A DNA stretch of 64,000 nucleotides from Salvelinus alpinus (GCF_045679555.1 NC_092090.1:35002309-35066308); one strand, 5' to 3'; shown: positions 23,621-35,803, counted from the first letter of the stretch. A program made the numbers and translations. The notes: generated by a model from the letters alone, not told the origin.

Positions 23621-23924
23621 ATACGGTGCATTAAAACTAAAAGCAGATTTACCTAGCTTTGGAGACCCTAGGAACCTCAACAGTAAACCAATCCTGTGAA
23701 CAGGTTAGGCAACTCAGGTGTGTGTACTTCAACAGCAAAGTTAGATAAGACGGAAGTTTATGAAGTAGGGCCTTGTAAACAGAGTAATGTAGAGATCTAC
23801 GGGTCTTTAGTTATGTTCAGCCAACCTTTTGATACAGGATACTGGCACATTGCCCAAAAAGTTACATATTGCAGCTCGATTTTTCACGCTCAACAGTTTG
23901 TATCAAAAATACCCTTCCCCAGAT
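23621..23924. repeat. Unclassified repeat-like segment
   Basis: This sequence resembles the 3' side of a fish LINE or similar repeat (AACTCAGGTGTGTGTACTTC, then GGGCCTTGTAAACAGAGTAA). It abuts the truncated UGT copy and may have broken it. Class and ends are uncertain. Confidence 0.3.
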
Positions 23925-24389
23925 CTGTGCCGCGACACAATCCTGTCTCTGCGCTTTACAGACAATTCCTTCGACCTCATGGCTTGGTTTTTGCTCTGAC
24001 ATGCACTGTCAACTGTGGGACCGTATACAGGCAGGTGTGTGCCTTTCCAAATCATGTACTATCAATTGAATTTACCACATGTGGACTCCAATTAACTTGT
24101 AGAAACAACTCACTCAAGGATGATGAATGGAAATAGGATGCACCTGAGCTCAATTTCGAGTCTCACAGCAAAGGGTATGAATACTTATGTGAATGAGGTA
24201 TTTCTGTTTTTTATTGTTAATAAATTAGCAAACATTTCTAAAAACCTGTTTCACTTTGTCATTATGGGGTATTTTGTGTAGATCGCTGAGGACATGTTTT
24301 TATTTAATACATTTTAGAATAAGACTGTAATGTAACGTAGATGTAATGTGGAAAAAGTCAAGGGGTGTGAATACTTTCAGAAGGAGCTG
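23925..24389. mobile_element. Tc1-like element, right-end fragment
   Basis: Right part of a Tc1 family whose end reads AGTCAAGGGGTGTGAATAC, then CTTTCAGAAGGAGCTG, followed by TA. No transposase is readable. A second Tc1 element starts 4 bp further on, in TATA, so two insertions are back to back. Confidence 0.6.
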
Positions 24390-24393
24390 TATA

Positions 24394-25927
24394 CAGTGCC
24401 TTGTAAAAGTATTCATACCCCTTGGATTTCTTCACATTTTATTGTGTTACAAAGTGGGAATGAAATTGATTTAATTGTCATTTTTTTGGTCAACAATCTA
24501 CACAAAATACTCTGTAATGTGAGTGGAAGAAAAAATCTTACATTTTTTCAAAATGAATAAAAATGTAATAACTAAAATATAGTTGTTGCATAAGTATTTA
24601 GCTCCCGGAGTTAATACATGTTAGAAACACCTTAGGTACTGATTACAGCTCTGAGTCTTCTTGGGTAAGTCTTTAAGAGCTTTGCACACCTGGATTGTGC
24701 AATATTTATTATTTTCAAAATTCTTCAAGCTCTTAAAAGATATTGGGCATTTTCAAAACTTGCCAAAGATTTTCAAGCAGATTTAAGCCAAAACTGTAAC
24801 TTGGCCATTCAGGAACATTCACTGTCTTCTTGATAAGCAATTCCAGTGTAGATTTGGCCTTGTGTTGAGATTACTGTCCTGCTGAAAGGTGAATTCCTCT
24901 CCCACTCTCCGGTGTAAAGCAAACTGAAGCAGGTTTCCTCTGGGATTTTGCGTGTGCTTAGCTCCATCATGTTTCTTTTATACTGAAAAACTCCCCAGTA
25001 TTTGCTGACTTCAAGTACAGTATACCCATACTATGGTGCAGCCACCACCATGTTTGAAAATAAGGAGGCAATTACTTTGTTGTGTTGGATTTGCCCCAAA
25101 CACTATGCTATGCATTTAGGCCAAAAAGTGTATGCATTTGCTGTGTTTTTTTGCAGTATTACTTTAGTGCCTTGCTGTATACAAGATGCATGTTTTAGAA
25201 CTTTTTTATATTCTGTATATTTGTATTCTTTCTTCCACTCTGTCATTTAGGTCATTATTGTGAGTCACTGCAGTGTTGTTGATCCATCCTCAGTTCTCCC
25301 ATCACAGCCATTGAACTGTGTAGCTGTTTTAAAATCACCAATGGTAACACCATGGTAACATCCCTGAGCAGTTTCATTCCTGTCCTGCAGCTCAGTTCTG
25401 AAGGATGACTGTATCTTTGATGTGTCTGGATGTTTTAATACATCATCCACGGCATAATTATTAACTTGACCATGCTTCAAGAGATATTCTATCTCTGATT
25501 TGTTATTGTTACCCATCTACCAATCACTGTCGTTCTTTATGAGGCTTTCGAAAAGCTCCCTAGTCTTTGTAGTTGAATATGTGCTTGAAATGTAATACTT
25601 GACTGAGGGACCTTACAGGTGTTGTATGTATGGGGACAGAGGAAGGGTCATTCAAAAATCATGTCAACCCCTATGGTTCACACAGAGTGATTCCATGTAA
25701 CTTATTATGTGATTTGTTAAGACACATTTTACTGAACTAATTTATGCAACGACTACATTTTAGTTATGCTTTTTTAAATAATTATTTATTTCTATTCCAC
25801 TTTGACATTACATTGTATTTTGTGTAGATTGCTGACAAAAAAATTACATTTACATACATTTTATCCCACTTTAACACAGTAAAATGTGAAGAAATCCAAG
25901 GGGTCTAAATACTTATTCATGGTACTG
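24394..25927 (-). mobile_element. Tc1-like element, full length but decayed
   Basis: The ends CAGTGCCTTGTAAAAGTATT and the inverted partner ATACTTATTCATGGTACTG are flanked by TA (24392-24393, 25928-25929). The inner inverted segments CTTCACATTTTATTGTGTTA and GTAAAATGTGAAGAAATCC add to the terminal repeat. The length of about 1.5 kb is normal for Tc1. Open frames inside are short, so the transposase is dead. Confidence 0.7.
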
Positions 25928-26171
25928 TATATATATTTTTAGGCAGGGACGTTACTAGAGATTCATGGATAGGGGGGCTAAGCCTCTTTTAGGGGGGTCT
26001 GGGCATACTACCCAAGGATTTTTTTAAGACACTGATCTGATCTGATATGACATACTTAAATTCTATACAAATAAAGAAATTAAAGTCCATTCTGTCCCCA
26101 TCCAACACCAACAAAAGGCACAAAAATTGCTGTACTATGTAGCCGAAATACTTTTGGAGATTTTATTTTGT

Positions 26172-26380
<209 letters not shown>

Positions 26381-26579
26381 GAGACCTGCAGGTCATATTA
26401 TACCATTAGAAAAACATCTTTATTTAAGTTTCACCCTTTTGTTAACTGTTGCTCCAAATTTACCCAATAATTCAGATACATGGAAGATCCCAAACAAATA
26501 TTACAAACTATATTACAGAACTGCTCCTCCTCCTTCTCTCTTTTGATGCTTATTTTGTGCTTGGACGCATCAAAGTGTA

Positions 26580-29170
26580 CCTCCTATTTTTAAAGGTTGC
26601 AAATCGGTCAATGACATTCTGACCCATTGTCTTACGCAACCAGGAGTGCAGCGGCGCAGTGCACTAAAGGACCTTTCACAGGAGCAGCTGCTCACAGGAA
26701 TTGTGAGGGCAACCTGAATGATTTCCTTCAGAGAAGGAAACATATCCTCATACAAGAGGTTATGCACAGCAAGCATATCTTTGGGAGGACGTCCAGCCTC
26801 TCTTTTCCAGGCAAGAAAGTTTCTGGCCACCAACATCTCTTCTGTTTTAACATCAATACTGTGGTGCTTGGCAAACTCAGTTAAGCATGATGTTTCTAGG
26901 AAGTTTTTTGAGTTGGGGCTGCATGCCTGTATGCCTTTGAGCAGACCTGCATCTACAGTCGAGAATCACTGGTCAAGCTCACACACCATCATGTCTAAGC
27001 AGGGGAGTAACAACTCTGTTTTCATTGTTTGGGAACATGACAATTCTGTGCCTAAACCCAAGGAGGTCTCCACCACAAAATCTCCCATTTCCCTTTGTTT
27101 GCGCTTTCTTGCTGCCTCTGCCTCTGGAATACTGTGAATTTCACAGGTCTACAGTCTCTTTCTGGGGGAACTTGTGTAGTCCCTTAGTTATAGAAAGAGG
27201 GGACTGAAACATCAGTAGCAAATACACGGGGGAGAACTTATGAAGCTTTGCTCTCAGACCAACAGTCATGGGGGATCCAATGGCAGATAAGCAATCAAAA
27301 AAAGCAGTTAAAGTGTCCAGGACTGCATTTACGGACCGCAGCTTGCATGCCCAGCGAGTGTTTGAGAGCTGTACAAGTTCAGCTGATGCTATTTCAAGTT
27401 TAGACTGAGCTTCTTTGAACGTGTGGTGGTGAAACTAGGGATGTACTGAAAAATAAATTAACATTCTCCAAGAAACTGAAAAACTCAGCAGCCTCCGGAA
27501 TAGCCCTGCAAGTATGACACAACACCAAATGAAGCTCATGAGCATAGCAATGTACATAAATAGCCTCCGGATGCAGCACTCTGAAATGTGCTGCACACCT
27601 CCTTTGGATCCACTCGTGACAGCTGCACCATCATAGGTCTGTGCAACACACTTCAGGCCTGCTACCTCTCTCATTTGGAGCTGCCGTTGCAACTCATTTG
27701 CTATCGATTGGACATCAAATAACTTGATTTCTGCGAGTGCTAGTAAAGGCTCCTTAACTGTCCCCTCTGTCACATACCTAACACACAGAGCCAACTGTTC
27801 AGACTGCCCATCCCTGGCCTCATCCGCCATAATGGCATACATTCTAGACTTTGTAATCTCTTGAGCACAGCATTCGATCATGTCATTCTGAGATTCTGGA
27901 CAGAGATACATCGCATTTGATGGAGTATTGTACCTTTGCAGGAAAGGATCAAACTCCTTCAAAAGCTCCATTTATTCAAGAAATGTCCCTCTATTTGTGC
28001 TTTCACTATATTCATCATTGGCACGGAAAGAGAGTCCCTGTCTTCCTAACATTGAGTTGACCTCAATAATTCTCCTCAGATACTCCCTTCTCTCTGCAAT
28101 ATCACTAGCATGGGCAGATGTTAAAATCTGAGCAATTTTCCCATGATTGCTAGTTGCCTGGTAGCTTTGACATGCCCCAACACTGTCTCTGTGTGTTTGT
28201 GCCATCTCATGTTTTTTTCCCATTTTTGCATTCATTACTGACAAAATAATCAAATGTAATGTTTTTGCCAAAAACACTACATGGAAAGCAGAAAGCTGCG
28301 TTTTTGTAGACAGAGTACTCTACCTAATTCTATTTCTCAAACCAGCAGTGCTGAAATGTCCTTTTCTGTGTACCAAAACTTTCATGAGGGTAGCTATTCA
28401 GCTTCACTTGTCTGGGCCCAGTGTCTTTGTCACCTAAATCGCTCTCATTTCTGGAAGGAGTTACTGCAGCGGCTTGATTACTTTCTCTCTCTGGATCTGT
28501 TTGTTGTCCCTCCCTCTCTGGATCTGTTTGTTCTCCCTCCCTCTCTCTGGATCTGTTTGTTCTCCCTCCCTCTCTGGATCTGTTTGGTCTCCCTCCCTCT
28601 CTGGATCTGTTTGTTGTCCCTCCCTCTCTGGATCTGTTTGTTCTCCCTCCCTCTCTGGATCTGTTTGTTGTCCCTCCCTCTCTCTGGATCTGTTTGTTCT
28701 CCCTCCCTCTCTGGATCTGTTTGTTGTCCCTCCCTCTCTGGATCTGTTTGTTCTCCCTCCCTCTCTGGATCTGTTTGTTCTCCCTCCCTCTCTGGATCTG
28801 TTTGTTGTCCCTCCCTCTCTGGATCTGTTTGTTGTCTCTCCCTCTCTGGATCTGTTTGTTCTCCCTCCCTCTCTGGATCTGTTTGTTGTCCCTCCCTCTC
28901 TGGATCTGTTTGTTGTCCCTCCCTCTCTGGATCTGTTTGTTGTCCCTCTCTCTCTGGATATGTTTGTTGTCCCTCGCTCTCTGGATCTGTTTGTTGTCCC
29001 TCCCTCTCTGGATCTGTTTGTTGTCCCTCTCTCTCTGGATCTGTTTCTTGTCCCTCTGTCTCTGGGCATGCTTGCTCTCTCTCACTTATACAGCTCGCAT
29101 GTTGATCTCTGCCTTGCATAGAAGCCTCTCTTTCTGCATGACCCTTTAAGATATCATGAACATCATTCAT
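26580..29170 (-). pseudogene. hAT transposase pseudogene (ZMYM1-like, DUF4371)
   Basis: Read from 29170 downwards, the parts are in family order. First comes a start MNDVHDILKGHAE and a long REGQQTDPE tandem region. Then follows a TTF-type zinc finger part (VKLNSYPHESFGTQKR, FQHCWFEK). A DUF4371 core follows, with RYNTPSNAMYLCPESQND and IMADEARDGQSEQL, the first catalytic Asp. Later come QTYDGAAVTSGSKGGVQ and the C-terminal hAT dimerisation motif SSCSCERSFSALRR near 26660. Frame changes at the tandem region, near 28280 and near 27600, and stops between 27435 and 26840, destroy the frame. It once moved DNA by cut and paste, and this copy is dead. Confidence 0.8.
28474..29062. repeat. 27-bp minisatellite within transposase coding region
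   Basis: About 21 copies of a 27-bp unit (core TCTCTGGATCTGTTTGTTG plus TCCCTCCC). Because 27 is a multiple of three, it reads REGQQTDPE on the - strand and stays open in several frames of both strands. Two units carry 2 extra bases (near 28540 and 28680), which shifts the frame. Confidence 0.9.
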
Positions 29171-29832
29171 TTATGCCTAACAAAAGTAAGACATGCTGTC
29201 ATGTATAAATTTAACTGAAAGCTTAAACATCTACTCGCTTATTTTATCACTAACCTTCATCAGACATGCTTCCTCAGCCCTGTCAGCCTCCAGATTATTT
29301 TCCTCATTCTTGTCGGCTGTGTTTTGACATGTATTGTTATGAAACTCATATTTACAATAACTCAAGGCTTAATATGTGATTAATCAGTTTAAGTTTTCAT
29401 TTGTTTGAACTGGTAAAATCTTCATTTCTGCTGGCACTGCCTCTCTTGAAGAATTTCCATATATCCATCTAACGTTAGTCCTTAATTAACTAGCCTACAG
29501 CTGAGAAATTGAGGATAATACAATGACATTGTGATCAACACCATGTCACATTTTCTACACATGACCAACTGAATGAAAGCAATTGAGTATGAAAATATAT
29601 GTACATGATGTTACGTAATCTGTCTCATTTATAGCATGGCACAGATAGCAAAACTACATTAAATACAACGTTAATTAGATATCATCGCCACATAACTTAT
29701 GTCGAATTTAAAAGGCACGGTTAACGTTACCGTCCGTTACACTGTAATTTACAGGCAGCCTCGCATAAAAAGGTATTGGTTAACAAAGCTTTGATTATGA
29801 CCAAAGTCTATAGTAGTCGCGCGACGTCCCTG

Positions 29833-30694
29833 TTTTGTATATACCCACTGTTTACATGAATCGCGCAAAGTTGCCTGTTTTAGTCATGTCTTTGGTCACG
29901 TTTCCGTGGGTCAGACAAAAACACTTCAATGAGTGGTTGATTATAGAGCCTCCCACAATGGAGGAGATGGCTGCAGGACGAGATTGGTGAAGAGCAACTG
30001 CAGAAACTTGCAGTCAAAACGTGTTATCCCTATAACGCAATAAGGCGGTGACCGACTTGACAAAAGTGATCCCCTCGAACGCGCCCATTCTGTGTTATGA
30101 CAAGTGACCTGTCTTGAAAAACCGGAGCGTTTAAAAATTGCGGGTGGGGCAACACGGATGTCTAGAGACGATACTATACTGACTTCTCCTTTCCGAGATT
30201 ATTACAAATACGGACGAATTTATTTACAGCCATAATAGGCTTTGAAATAGTCTTCATTAACAATTATTTGGATGACAACCAGAACGTAAGCCTACAGTTA
30301 AATTCGTTTCGAATGTATGGATTCTGTCGTAACTTTGGTTGTTTACACTGTCAAGACAGATCGTTTATTTCGGAGCTACTGTAAAATATAATACAATGTT
30401 AACGTATAACCTAACATTATGATGTAAGATAGGTTTCTCATCGGCAAAATCTACAGAATTTGACAATTTTCTATGGTTGAAGACAAATTTATATTGGAGA
30501 AAAAAGGATTTCTCGGAAATGAAAGATTATATTGTATTACGTAATCAACCTTTTGACAAAACTTGTCTAAACTTTAAAGTAGGCCAATCAAGCCTGTTTT
30601 AATTATTCTCATGTCAAAACATGATTTGATTTATTTTACCTTATTTTTCTATATTTCAGGTCAAATTGATGCATGTGTGAAGCAGCTAGTGAAG
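29833..30694. promoter_or_regulatory. 5' flank and putative 5' UTR exon of intact UGT
   Basis: A strong acceptor (TTTCTATATTTCAG) ends at 30660, 35 bp before the UGT start codon, so an upstream non-coding exon is expected. A plausible donor, CAGAAC then GTAAGCC, lies at about 30288. The exon would then lie in roughly 30150-30287. No TATA box is certain. Confidence 0.35.
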
Positions 30695-32275
30695 ATGTGT
30701 CTCCCTGGTATCTTCATTGGTACTCTTTTGACCCTCTCAATTCCTGCTGTACATGGTGGGAAAGTCCTGGTGTATCCTCAAGACGGCAGCCACTGGATCA
30801 ACATGAAGGTCATTATTGAAGCGCTGCATTCAAGAGGTCACAGTGTGTCAGTAGTACGGCCATCAGACAGCTGGTACATCAAGGAGACCTCCCCTCACTA
30901 CAGTTCAATCACAATTGATATTCCAGGTGGAGCTGATGAGGAATTCTTTAGCTCATTTGTGTCGAGACAAATACAGATACAGAGAGAGGGAAAGTCTGCT
31001 TGGACTCGTTTTAGTTTGGACATGGAGTTGAAGGACAGATTTTCTGAAATGCACCGCAAAGTGTGTGAGATGGTAATCCAAATGTTAGAGAATAAACAGT
31101 TGATGCAGTCTATTAGAGAAACCAAGTATGACTTGGTTCTGACAGACCCAGCGAATGGGGGAGGTGTTGTGCTGGCGCACTATTTAAATGTGCCCCTTGT
31201 TTTCAATGTTAGATGGACTATACATGGTGAGGCTCATTTTGCTATTGCGCCCTCTCCCCTATCTTATGTTCCATTTCCAGTTGCAGAGTTAACAGACAAT
31301 ATGAGTTTTTTTCAGAGGGTCCGTAACTTCCTTGTTTATGTCATCAGGCAGCATCTGTACAGACAGACAGTGGGACCTCATTATTCAGCTTTGGTTAGTC
31401 GTTACTTTGGTCCTGAGGTCGACTACTTCTCATTGTTTCAAGCTGCTGATTTATGGCTCATGAGAGTTGACTTTGTTTTTGAGTTCCCTCGTCCCACCAT
31501 GCCTAATGTTATCTATATGGGAGGGTTCCAATGTAAACCTGCCAAGCCTCTTCCCCAAGAACTGGAGGAGTTTGTTCAGAGTTCTGGAGAGCATGGAATC
31601 ATTATCATGTCTTTGGGGACTTTAATTGGACAATTTCCACATGATGTAGCTGATGAGATAGCTGCTGCTTTTGCCCACCTGCCTCAGAAGGTAATCTGGA
31701 GGTACAAAGGAGACAGGCCAGCTACTCTGGGCAACAACACCTTACTAGTTGACTGGATGCCTCAGAATGATCTTTTAGGACACCCTAAGACAAGGCTGTT
31801 TGTAGCTCACGGAGGAACAAATGGGATTTTCGAGGCTATCTACCACGGTGTTCCAATAGTAGGCCTTCCTCTGGTGTTCGACCAACCTGACAATCTTTCT
31901 AGAATGAAAGTGAAGGGTGTAGCAAAGGTTGTGGATTTAGCAACACTAGATAGAAACATATTCTCCCAAGCCTTACAGGAAGTTCTGAATGAGCCATCCT
32001 ACAGGATGAACATGCAGAGACTCTCCAGGCTACACAGGGACGTGCCAATGGAGCCCCTGGACACTGCCCTCTTCTGGATTGAGTTTGTCATGAGACACAA
32101 AGGTGCTGCTCACCTGCGTACAGAGTCCTACAGAATGCCATGGTACTCCTACCACTCTGTAGATGTAATGGTGTTTTTACTGGCTGTTGTGTTTTTTACT
32201 CTGTTGGCTTTCATTGGCATTATCAGATGTTTCTGTTGCAGGGCATGTTTGAAAATAAAAATGAAAGAGGAATGA
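30695..32275 (+). CDS. UDP-glucuronosyltransferase, UGT5-like (intact)
   Basis: A 526-residue enzyme encoded in one exon. I chose the ATG at 30695 because it gives a normal UGT length and a signal peptide (PGIFIGTLLTLSIPAVHG). The in-frame ATG at 30611 lies before the splice acceptor at 30660. The N-terminal half binds the acceptor (GGKVLVYPQDGSHWINM, RVDFVFEFPRP). The C-terminal half binds UDP-sugar, with the UGT signature region LVDWMPQNDLLGHPKTRLF, FVAHGGTNG and GLPLVFDQPDN. A TM helix near the C-terminus is followed by KMKEE, a KxKxx ER-retention motif. The protein would sit in the ER membrane facing the lumen and conjugate lipophilic compounds with a sugar, usually glucuronic acid. A coding region without introns fits fish UGT5, but the subfamily is inferred. 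It is the only intact member of four here. Confidence 0.92.
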   Translation: MCLPGIFIGTLLTLSIPAVHGGKVLVYPQDGSHWINMKVIIEALHSRGHSVSVVRPSDSWYIKETSPHYSSITIDIPGGADEEFFSSFVSRQIQIQREGKSAWTRFSLDMELKDRFSEMHRKVCEMVIQMLENKQLMQSIRETKYDLVLTDPANGGGVVLAHYLNVPLVFNVRWTIHGEAHFAIAPSPLSYVPFPVAELTDNMSFFQRVRNFLVYVIRQHLYRQTVGPHYSALVSRYFGPEVDYFSLFQAADLWLMRVDFVFEFPRPTMPNVIYMGGFQCKPAKPLPQELEEFVQSSGEHGIIIMSLGTLIGQFPHDVADEIAAAFAHLPQKVIWRYKGDRPATLGNNTLLVDWMPQNDLLGHPKTRLFVAHGGTNGIFEAIYHGVPIVGLPLVFDQPDNLSRMKVKGVAKVVDLATLDRNIFSQALQEVLNEPSYRMNMQRLSRLHRDVPMEPLDTALFWIEFVMRHKGAAHLRTESYRMPWYSYHSVDVMVFLLAVVFFTLLAFIGIIRCFCCRACLKIKMKEE

Positions 32276-32285
32276 TTATGGATTT

Positions 32286-32527
32286 CATCTGTACAGAGTG
32301 TGGTACATACAATATCTGTACAGCGTGTGGTACATACAATATATGTACAGAGTGTGGTACATACAATATCTGTACAGAGTGTGGTACATACAATATCTGT
32401 ACAGAGTGTGGTACATACAATATCTGTACAGAGTGTGGTACATACAATATCTGTACAGAGTGTGGTACATACAATATCTGTACAGAGTGTGGTACATACA
32501 ATATCTGTACAGAGTGTGGTACATACT
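32286..32527. repeat. 27-bp minisatellite just after UGT stop codon
   Basis: Nine copies of a 27-bp unit (core GAGTGTGGTACATACAATAT) begin about 11 bp after the UGT stop, so they lie in its 3' UTR. Most copies are identical, a sign of recent expansion. All six frames stay open, giving false ORFs such as CTECGTYNI repeats. Confidence 0.95.
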
Positions 32528-32568
32528 TGTTTTCTCACTCATTATACTTTTTGTTCACGTGACAAATA

Positions 32569-32770
32569 CAGTTGAAGTCAGACGTTTACATACACCTTAG
32601 TCAAACAATTCCTGACATTTAATTATAGTAAAAGGTCCCTGTCTTAGGTCAGTTAGGATGACTACTTTATTTTAAGAATGTGAAATGTCAGAATAATAGT
32701 AGAGAGAATGATTCATTTCAGCTTTTACTTTCATCACATTCCCAGTGGGTCAGAAGTTTACATGCAATTT
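32569..32770. mobile_element. Tc1 element, Sleeping-Beauty-like left end (fragment)
   Basis: It starts after TA with CAGTTGAAGTCAGACGTTTA, matching the left end of the element at 34007. Similarity stops near 32770, where another Tc1 family takes over. Confidence 0.65.
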
Positions 32771-33503
32771 GACCATGAAGACCTGATTCACACAGTCTCC
32801 TCTGAACAGTTGATGTTGAGATGTGTCTGTTACTTGAACTCTGTAAAGCATTTATTTGGGCTGCAATTTCTGATGCTGGTAACTCTAATGAACTTATCAT
32901 CTGCAGCTGAGGTAACTCTGGGTCTTCCTTTCCTGTGGCAGTCCTCATGAAAGCCAGTTTCATCATAGCGCTTGATGGTTTTTGCGACTGCACTTGAAGA
33001 AACTTTCAAAGTTCTTGACATTTTCCACATTGACTGACCTTCATGTCTTAAAGTAATGATGGACTGTCCTTTCTCTTTACTTATTGGAGCTGTTCTTGTC
33101 ATAATATGGACATGGTCTTTTACCAAATAGGGCTATCTTCTGTATACCACCCCTACCTTGTCATAACACAACTGTTTGGCTCAAATGCAGTAAGGAAAGA
33201 AATTCCACAAATTAACTTTTAACAAGGCACACCTGTTAATTGAAATGCATTCCAGGTGACTGCCTCATGAAGCTGTTTGAGAGAATGCCAAGATTGTGTG
33301 AAGCTGTCATCAAGGCAAAGGGTGGCTACATTGAAGAATCTCAAATATAAAATATATTTTGATTTGTTTAACCCTTATTTGGTTACTACATGATTCCAAA
33401 TGTGTTATTTCATAGTTTTGATGTCTTCACTATTATTCTACATAATAAATAAAGAAAAACCCTGGAATGAGTAGGTGTGTCCAAACGTTTGACTGGTGCT
33501 GTA
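32771..33503 (-). mobile_element. Tc1-like element fragment with transposase N-terminus
   Basis: The - strand frame 32830-33126 encodes a Tc1-type DNA-binding domain (ISKEKGQSIITLRHEGQSM, then KMSRTLKVSSSAVAKTIKRY). The right end TAGGTGTGTCCAAACGTTTG, ending in GGTGCTG then TA, matches the family of the deleted copy at 41520-41812. The catalytic half is lost. Confidence 0.65.
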
Positions 33504-34006
33504 TTTCTTTTTTGTTAGCTAAACAGGTGGGGCTCAGAACAGGTAGGGGCTCCGCCCCACCTGCCCTGAATGACAGGTCGCCACTGAGTAATGCATAATT
33601 AAAATAATTAAAATCCTTCTCAGACATAGCATAACTTAGCTGATTAAGTTTCATTCAAGTTTACCATGTAATTTATATCCCAGCCTTTACCCTCTTTTGT
33701 ATTTGTCATACATGGGTGTGTGCAGTTTACTGCCCAGCCAAAGTAACTTGACCAGGCACATTTTTTCTAATGGCTTTTGTGCTACTCCATTATCTTTACA
33801 AGATGAAGTATGCAATAAAGAAATTAGGTTTTAGTGTGTACAAGTGTGAAAGTCCAACCCATGAATATGTTAGAAACATGGACTGCCATAAAATGACTAC
33901 AGTATGCTTTCATTTTCCCTGCCAGAGTAAACAGTACATCAGAGCATGGTATACATTTAAGGAAATATCAACTTGACAGATTGTATAAAAGCAATGAAAG
34001 GTAATA
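33504..34006. other. Spacer with possible repeat remnant
   Basis: No gene is supported. The part 33530-33600 (GGGGCTCCGCCCCACCTGCC and CAGGTCGCCACTGAG) looks like the end of an old hAT-type repeat. The rest is AT-rich and unremarkable. Confidence 0.3.
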
Positions 34007-34241
34007 TAGTTGAAGTCGGAAGTTTACATACACCTTAGCCTAATACATTTAAACTCAGTTTTTCACAATTCCTGACATTTAATCCTAGTAAAAATTCCCT
34101 GTCTTAGGTCAGTTAGGATCACCACTTTACTTTTAAGAATGTGAAATGTCAGAATAATAGTAGAGAGAATGATTTCTTTCAGCTTTTACTTCTTTCATCA
34201 CATTCCCAGTGGGTCAGAAGTTTACATACACTCAATTAGTA

Positions 34242-35803
34242 CACTGCTCAAAAAAATAAAGGGAACACTTAAACAACACAATGTAACTCCAAGTCAATCA
34301 CACTTCTGTGAAATAGAACTGTCCACTTAGGAAGCAACACTGATTGACAATAAATTTCACATGCTGTTGTGCAAATGGAATAGACAAAAGGTGGAAATTA
34401 TAGGCAATTAGCAAGACACCCCCAATAAAGGAGTGGTTCTGCAGGTGGTGACCACAGACCACTTCTCAGTTCCTATGCTTCCTGGCTGATGTTTTGGTCA
34501 CTTTTGAATGCTGGCGGTGCTTTCACTCTAGTGGTAGCATGAGACGGAGTCTACAACCCACACAAGTGGCTCAGGTAGTGCAACTCATCCAGGATGGCAC
34601 AGCAATGCGAGCTGTGGCAAGAAGGTTTGCTGTGTCTGTCAGCGTAGTGTCCAGAGCATGGAGGCGCTACCAGGAGACAGGCCAGTACATCAGGAGACGT
34701 GGAGGAAGCCGTAGGAGGGCAACAACCCAGCAGCAGGACCGCTACCTCTGCCTTTGTGCAAGGAGGAGCACTGCCAGAGCCCTGCAAAATGACCTCCAGC
34801 AGGCCACAAATGTGCATGTGTCTGCTCAAACGGTCAGAAACAGACTCCATGAGGGTGGTATGAGGGCCCGACGTCCACAGGTGGGGGTTGTGCTTACAGC
34901 CCAACACCGTGCAGGACGTTTGGCATTTGCCAGAGAACACCAAGATTGGCAAATTCGCCACTGGCGCCCTGTGCTCTTCACAGATGAAAGCAGGTTCACA
35001 CTGAGCACATGTGACAGACGTGACCGAGTCTGGAGACGCCATGGAGAACGTTCTGCTGCCTGCAACATCCTCCAGCATGACCGGTTTGGCGGTGGGTCAG
35101 TCATGGTGTGGGGTGGCATTTCTTTGTGGGGCCGCACAGCCCTCCATGTGCTCGCCAGAGGTAGCCTGACTGCCATTAGGTACCGAGATGAGATCCTCAG
35201 ACCCCTTGTGAGACCATATGCTGACACATGCACATTTGTGGCCTGCTGGAGGTCATTTCGCAGGGCTCTGGCTGTGCTCCTCCTTGCACAAAGGCGGAGG
35301 TAGCGGTCCTGCTGCTGGGTTGTTGCCCTCCTACGGCCTCCTCCACGTCTCCTGATGTACTGGCCTGTCTCCTGGTAGCGCCTCCATGCTCTGGACACTA
35401 CGCTGACTGACACAGCAAACCTTCTTGCCACAGCTCGCATTGCTGTGCCATCCTGGATGAGTTGCACTACCTGAGCCACTTGTGTGGGTTGTAGACTCCG
35501 TCTCATGCTACCACTAGAGTGAAAGCACCGCCAGCATTCAAAAGTGACCAAAACATCAGCCAGGAAGCATAGGAACTGAGAAGTGGTCTGTGGTCACCAC
35601 CTGCAGAACCACTCCTTTATTGGGGGTGTCTTGCTAATTGCCTATAATTTCCACCTTCTGTCTATTCCATTTGCACAACAGCATGTGAAATTTATTGTCA
35701 ATCAGTGTTGCTTCCTAAGTGGAAAGTTTGATTTCACAGAAGTGTGATTGACTTGGAGTTACATTGTGTTGTTTAAGTGTTCCCTTTATTTTTTTGAGCA
35801 GTG
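34242..35803 (+). mobile_element. Fold-back Tc1-like element inside the Sleeping-Beauty-like element
   Basis: The terminal inverted repeats CACTGCTCAAAAAAATAAAG and its complement lie inside TA duplications (34240-34241, 35804-35805). The arms 34242 to about 34830 and about 35223 to 35803 are near-perfect inverted copies, each carrying the 5' flank and transposase N-terminus. About 390 bp of single-copy transposase sequence lies between them. Confidence 0.85.
34494..35303 (+). pseudogene. Tc1 transposase, truncated by inverted duplication
   Basis: The + strand frame of 269 codons encodes the paired-type helix-turn-helix region ([37 protein letters not shown]) and the first catalytic Asp in [11 protein letters not shown], then [11 protein letters not shown]. 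Near residue 243 the sequence runs into the inverted copy of its own 5' part, so the second Asp and the Glu of the DDE triad are missing. The same N-terminal domain is encoded again on the - strand (34826-35551). Neither product could catalyse transposition. Confidence 0.8.

Noticed and set aside
28281-29121. Several long overlapping ORFs on both strands (up to 274 codons)
   Set aside because: They are by-products of a 27-bp tandem repeat that keeps all frames open. Only the - strand reading links to transposase domains.
32140-32600. ORFs with CTECGTYNI or VWYIQYLYR repeats
   Set aside because: They lie in the 27-bp minisatellite after the UGT stop and have no family support.
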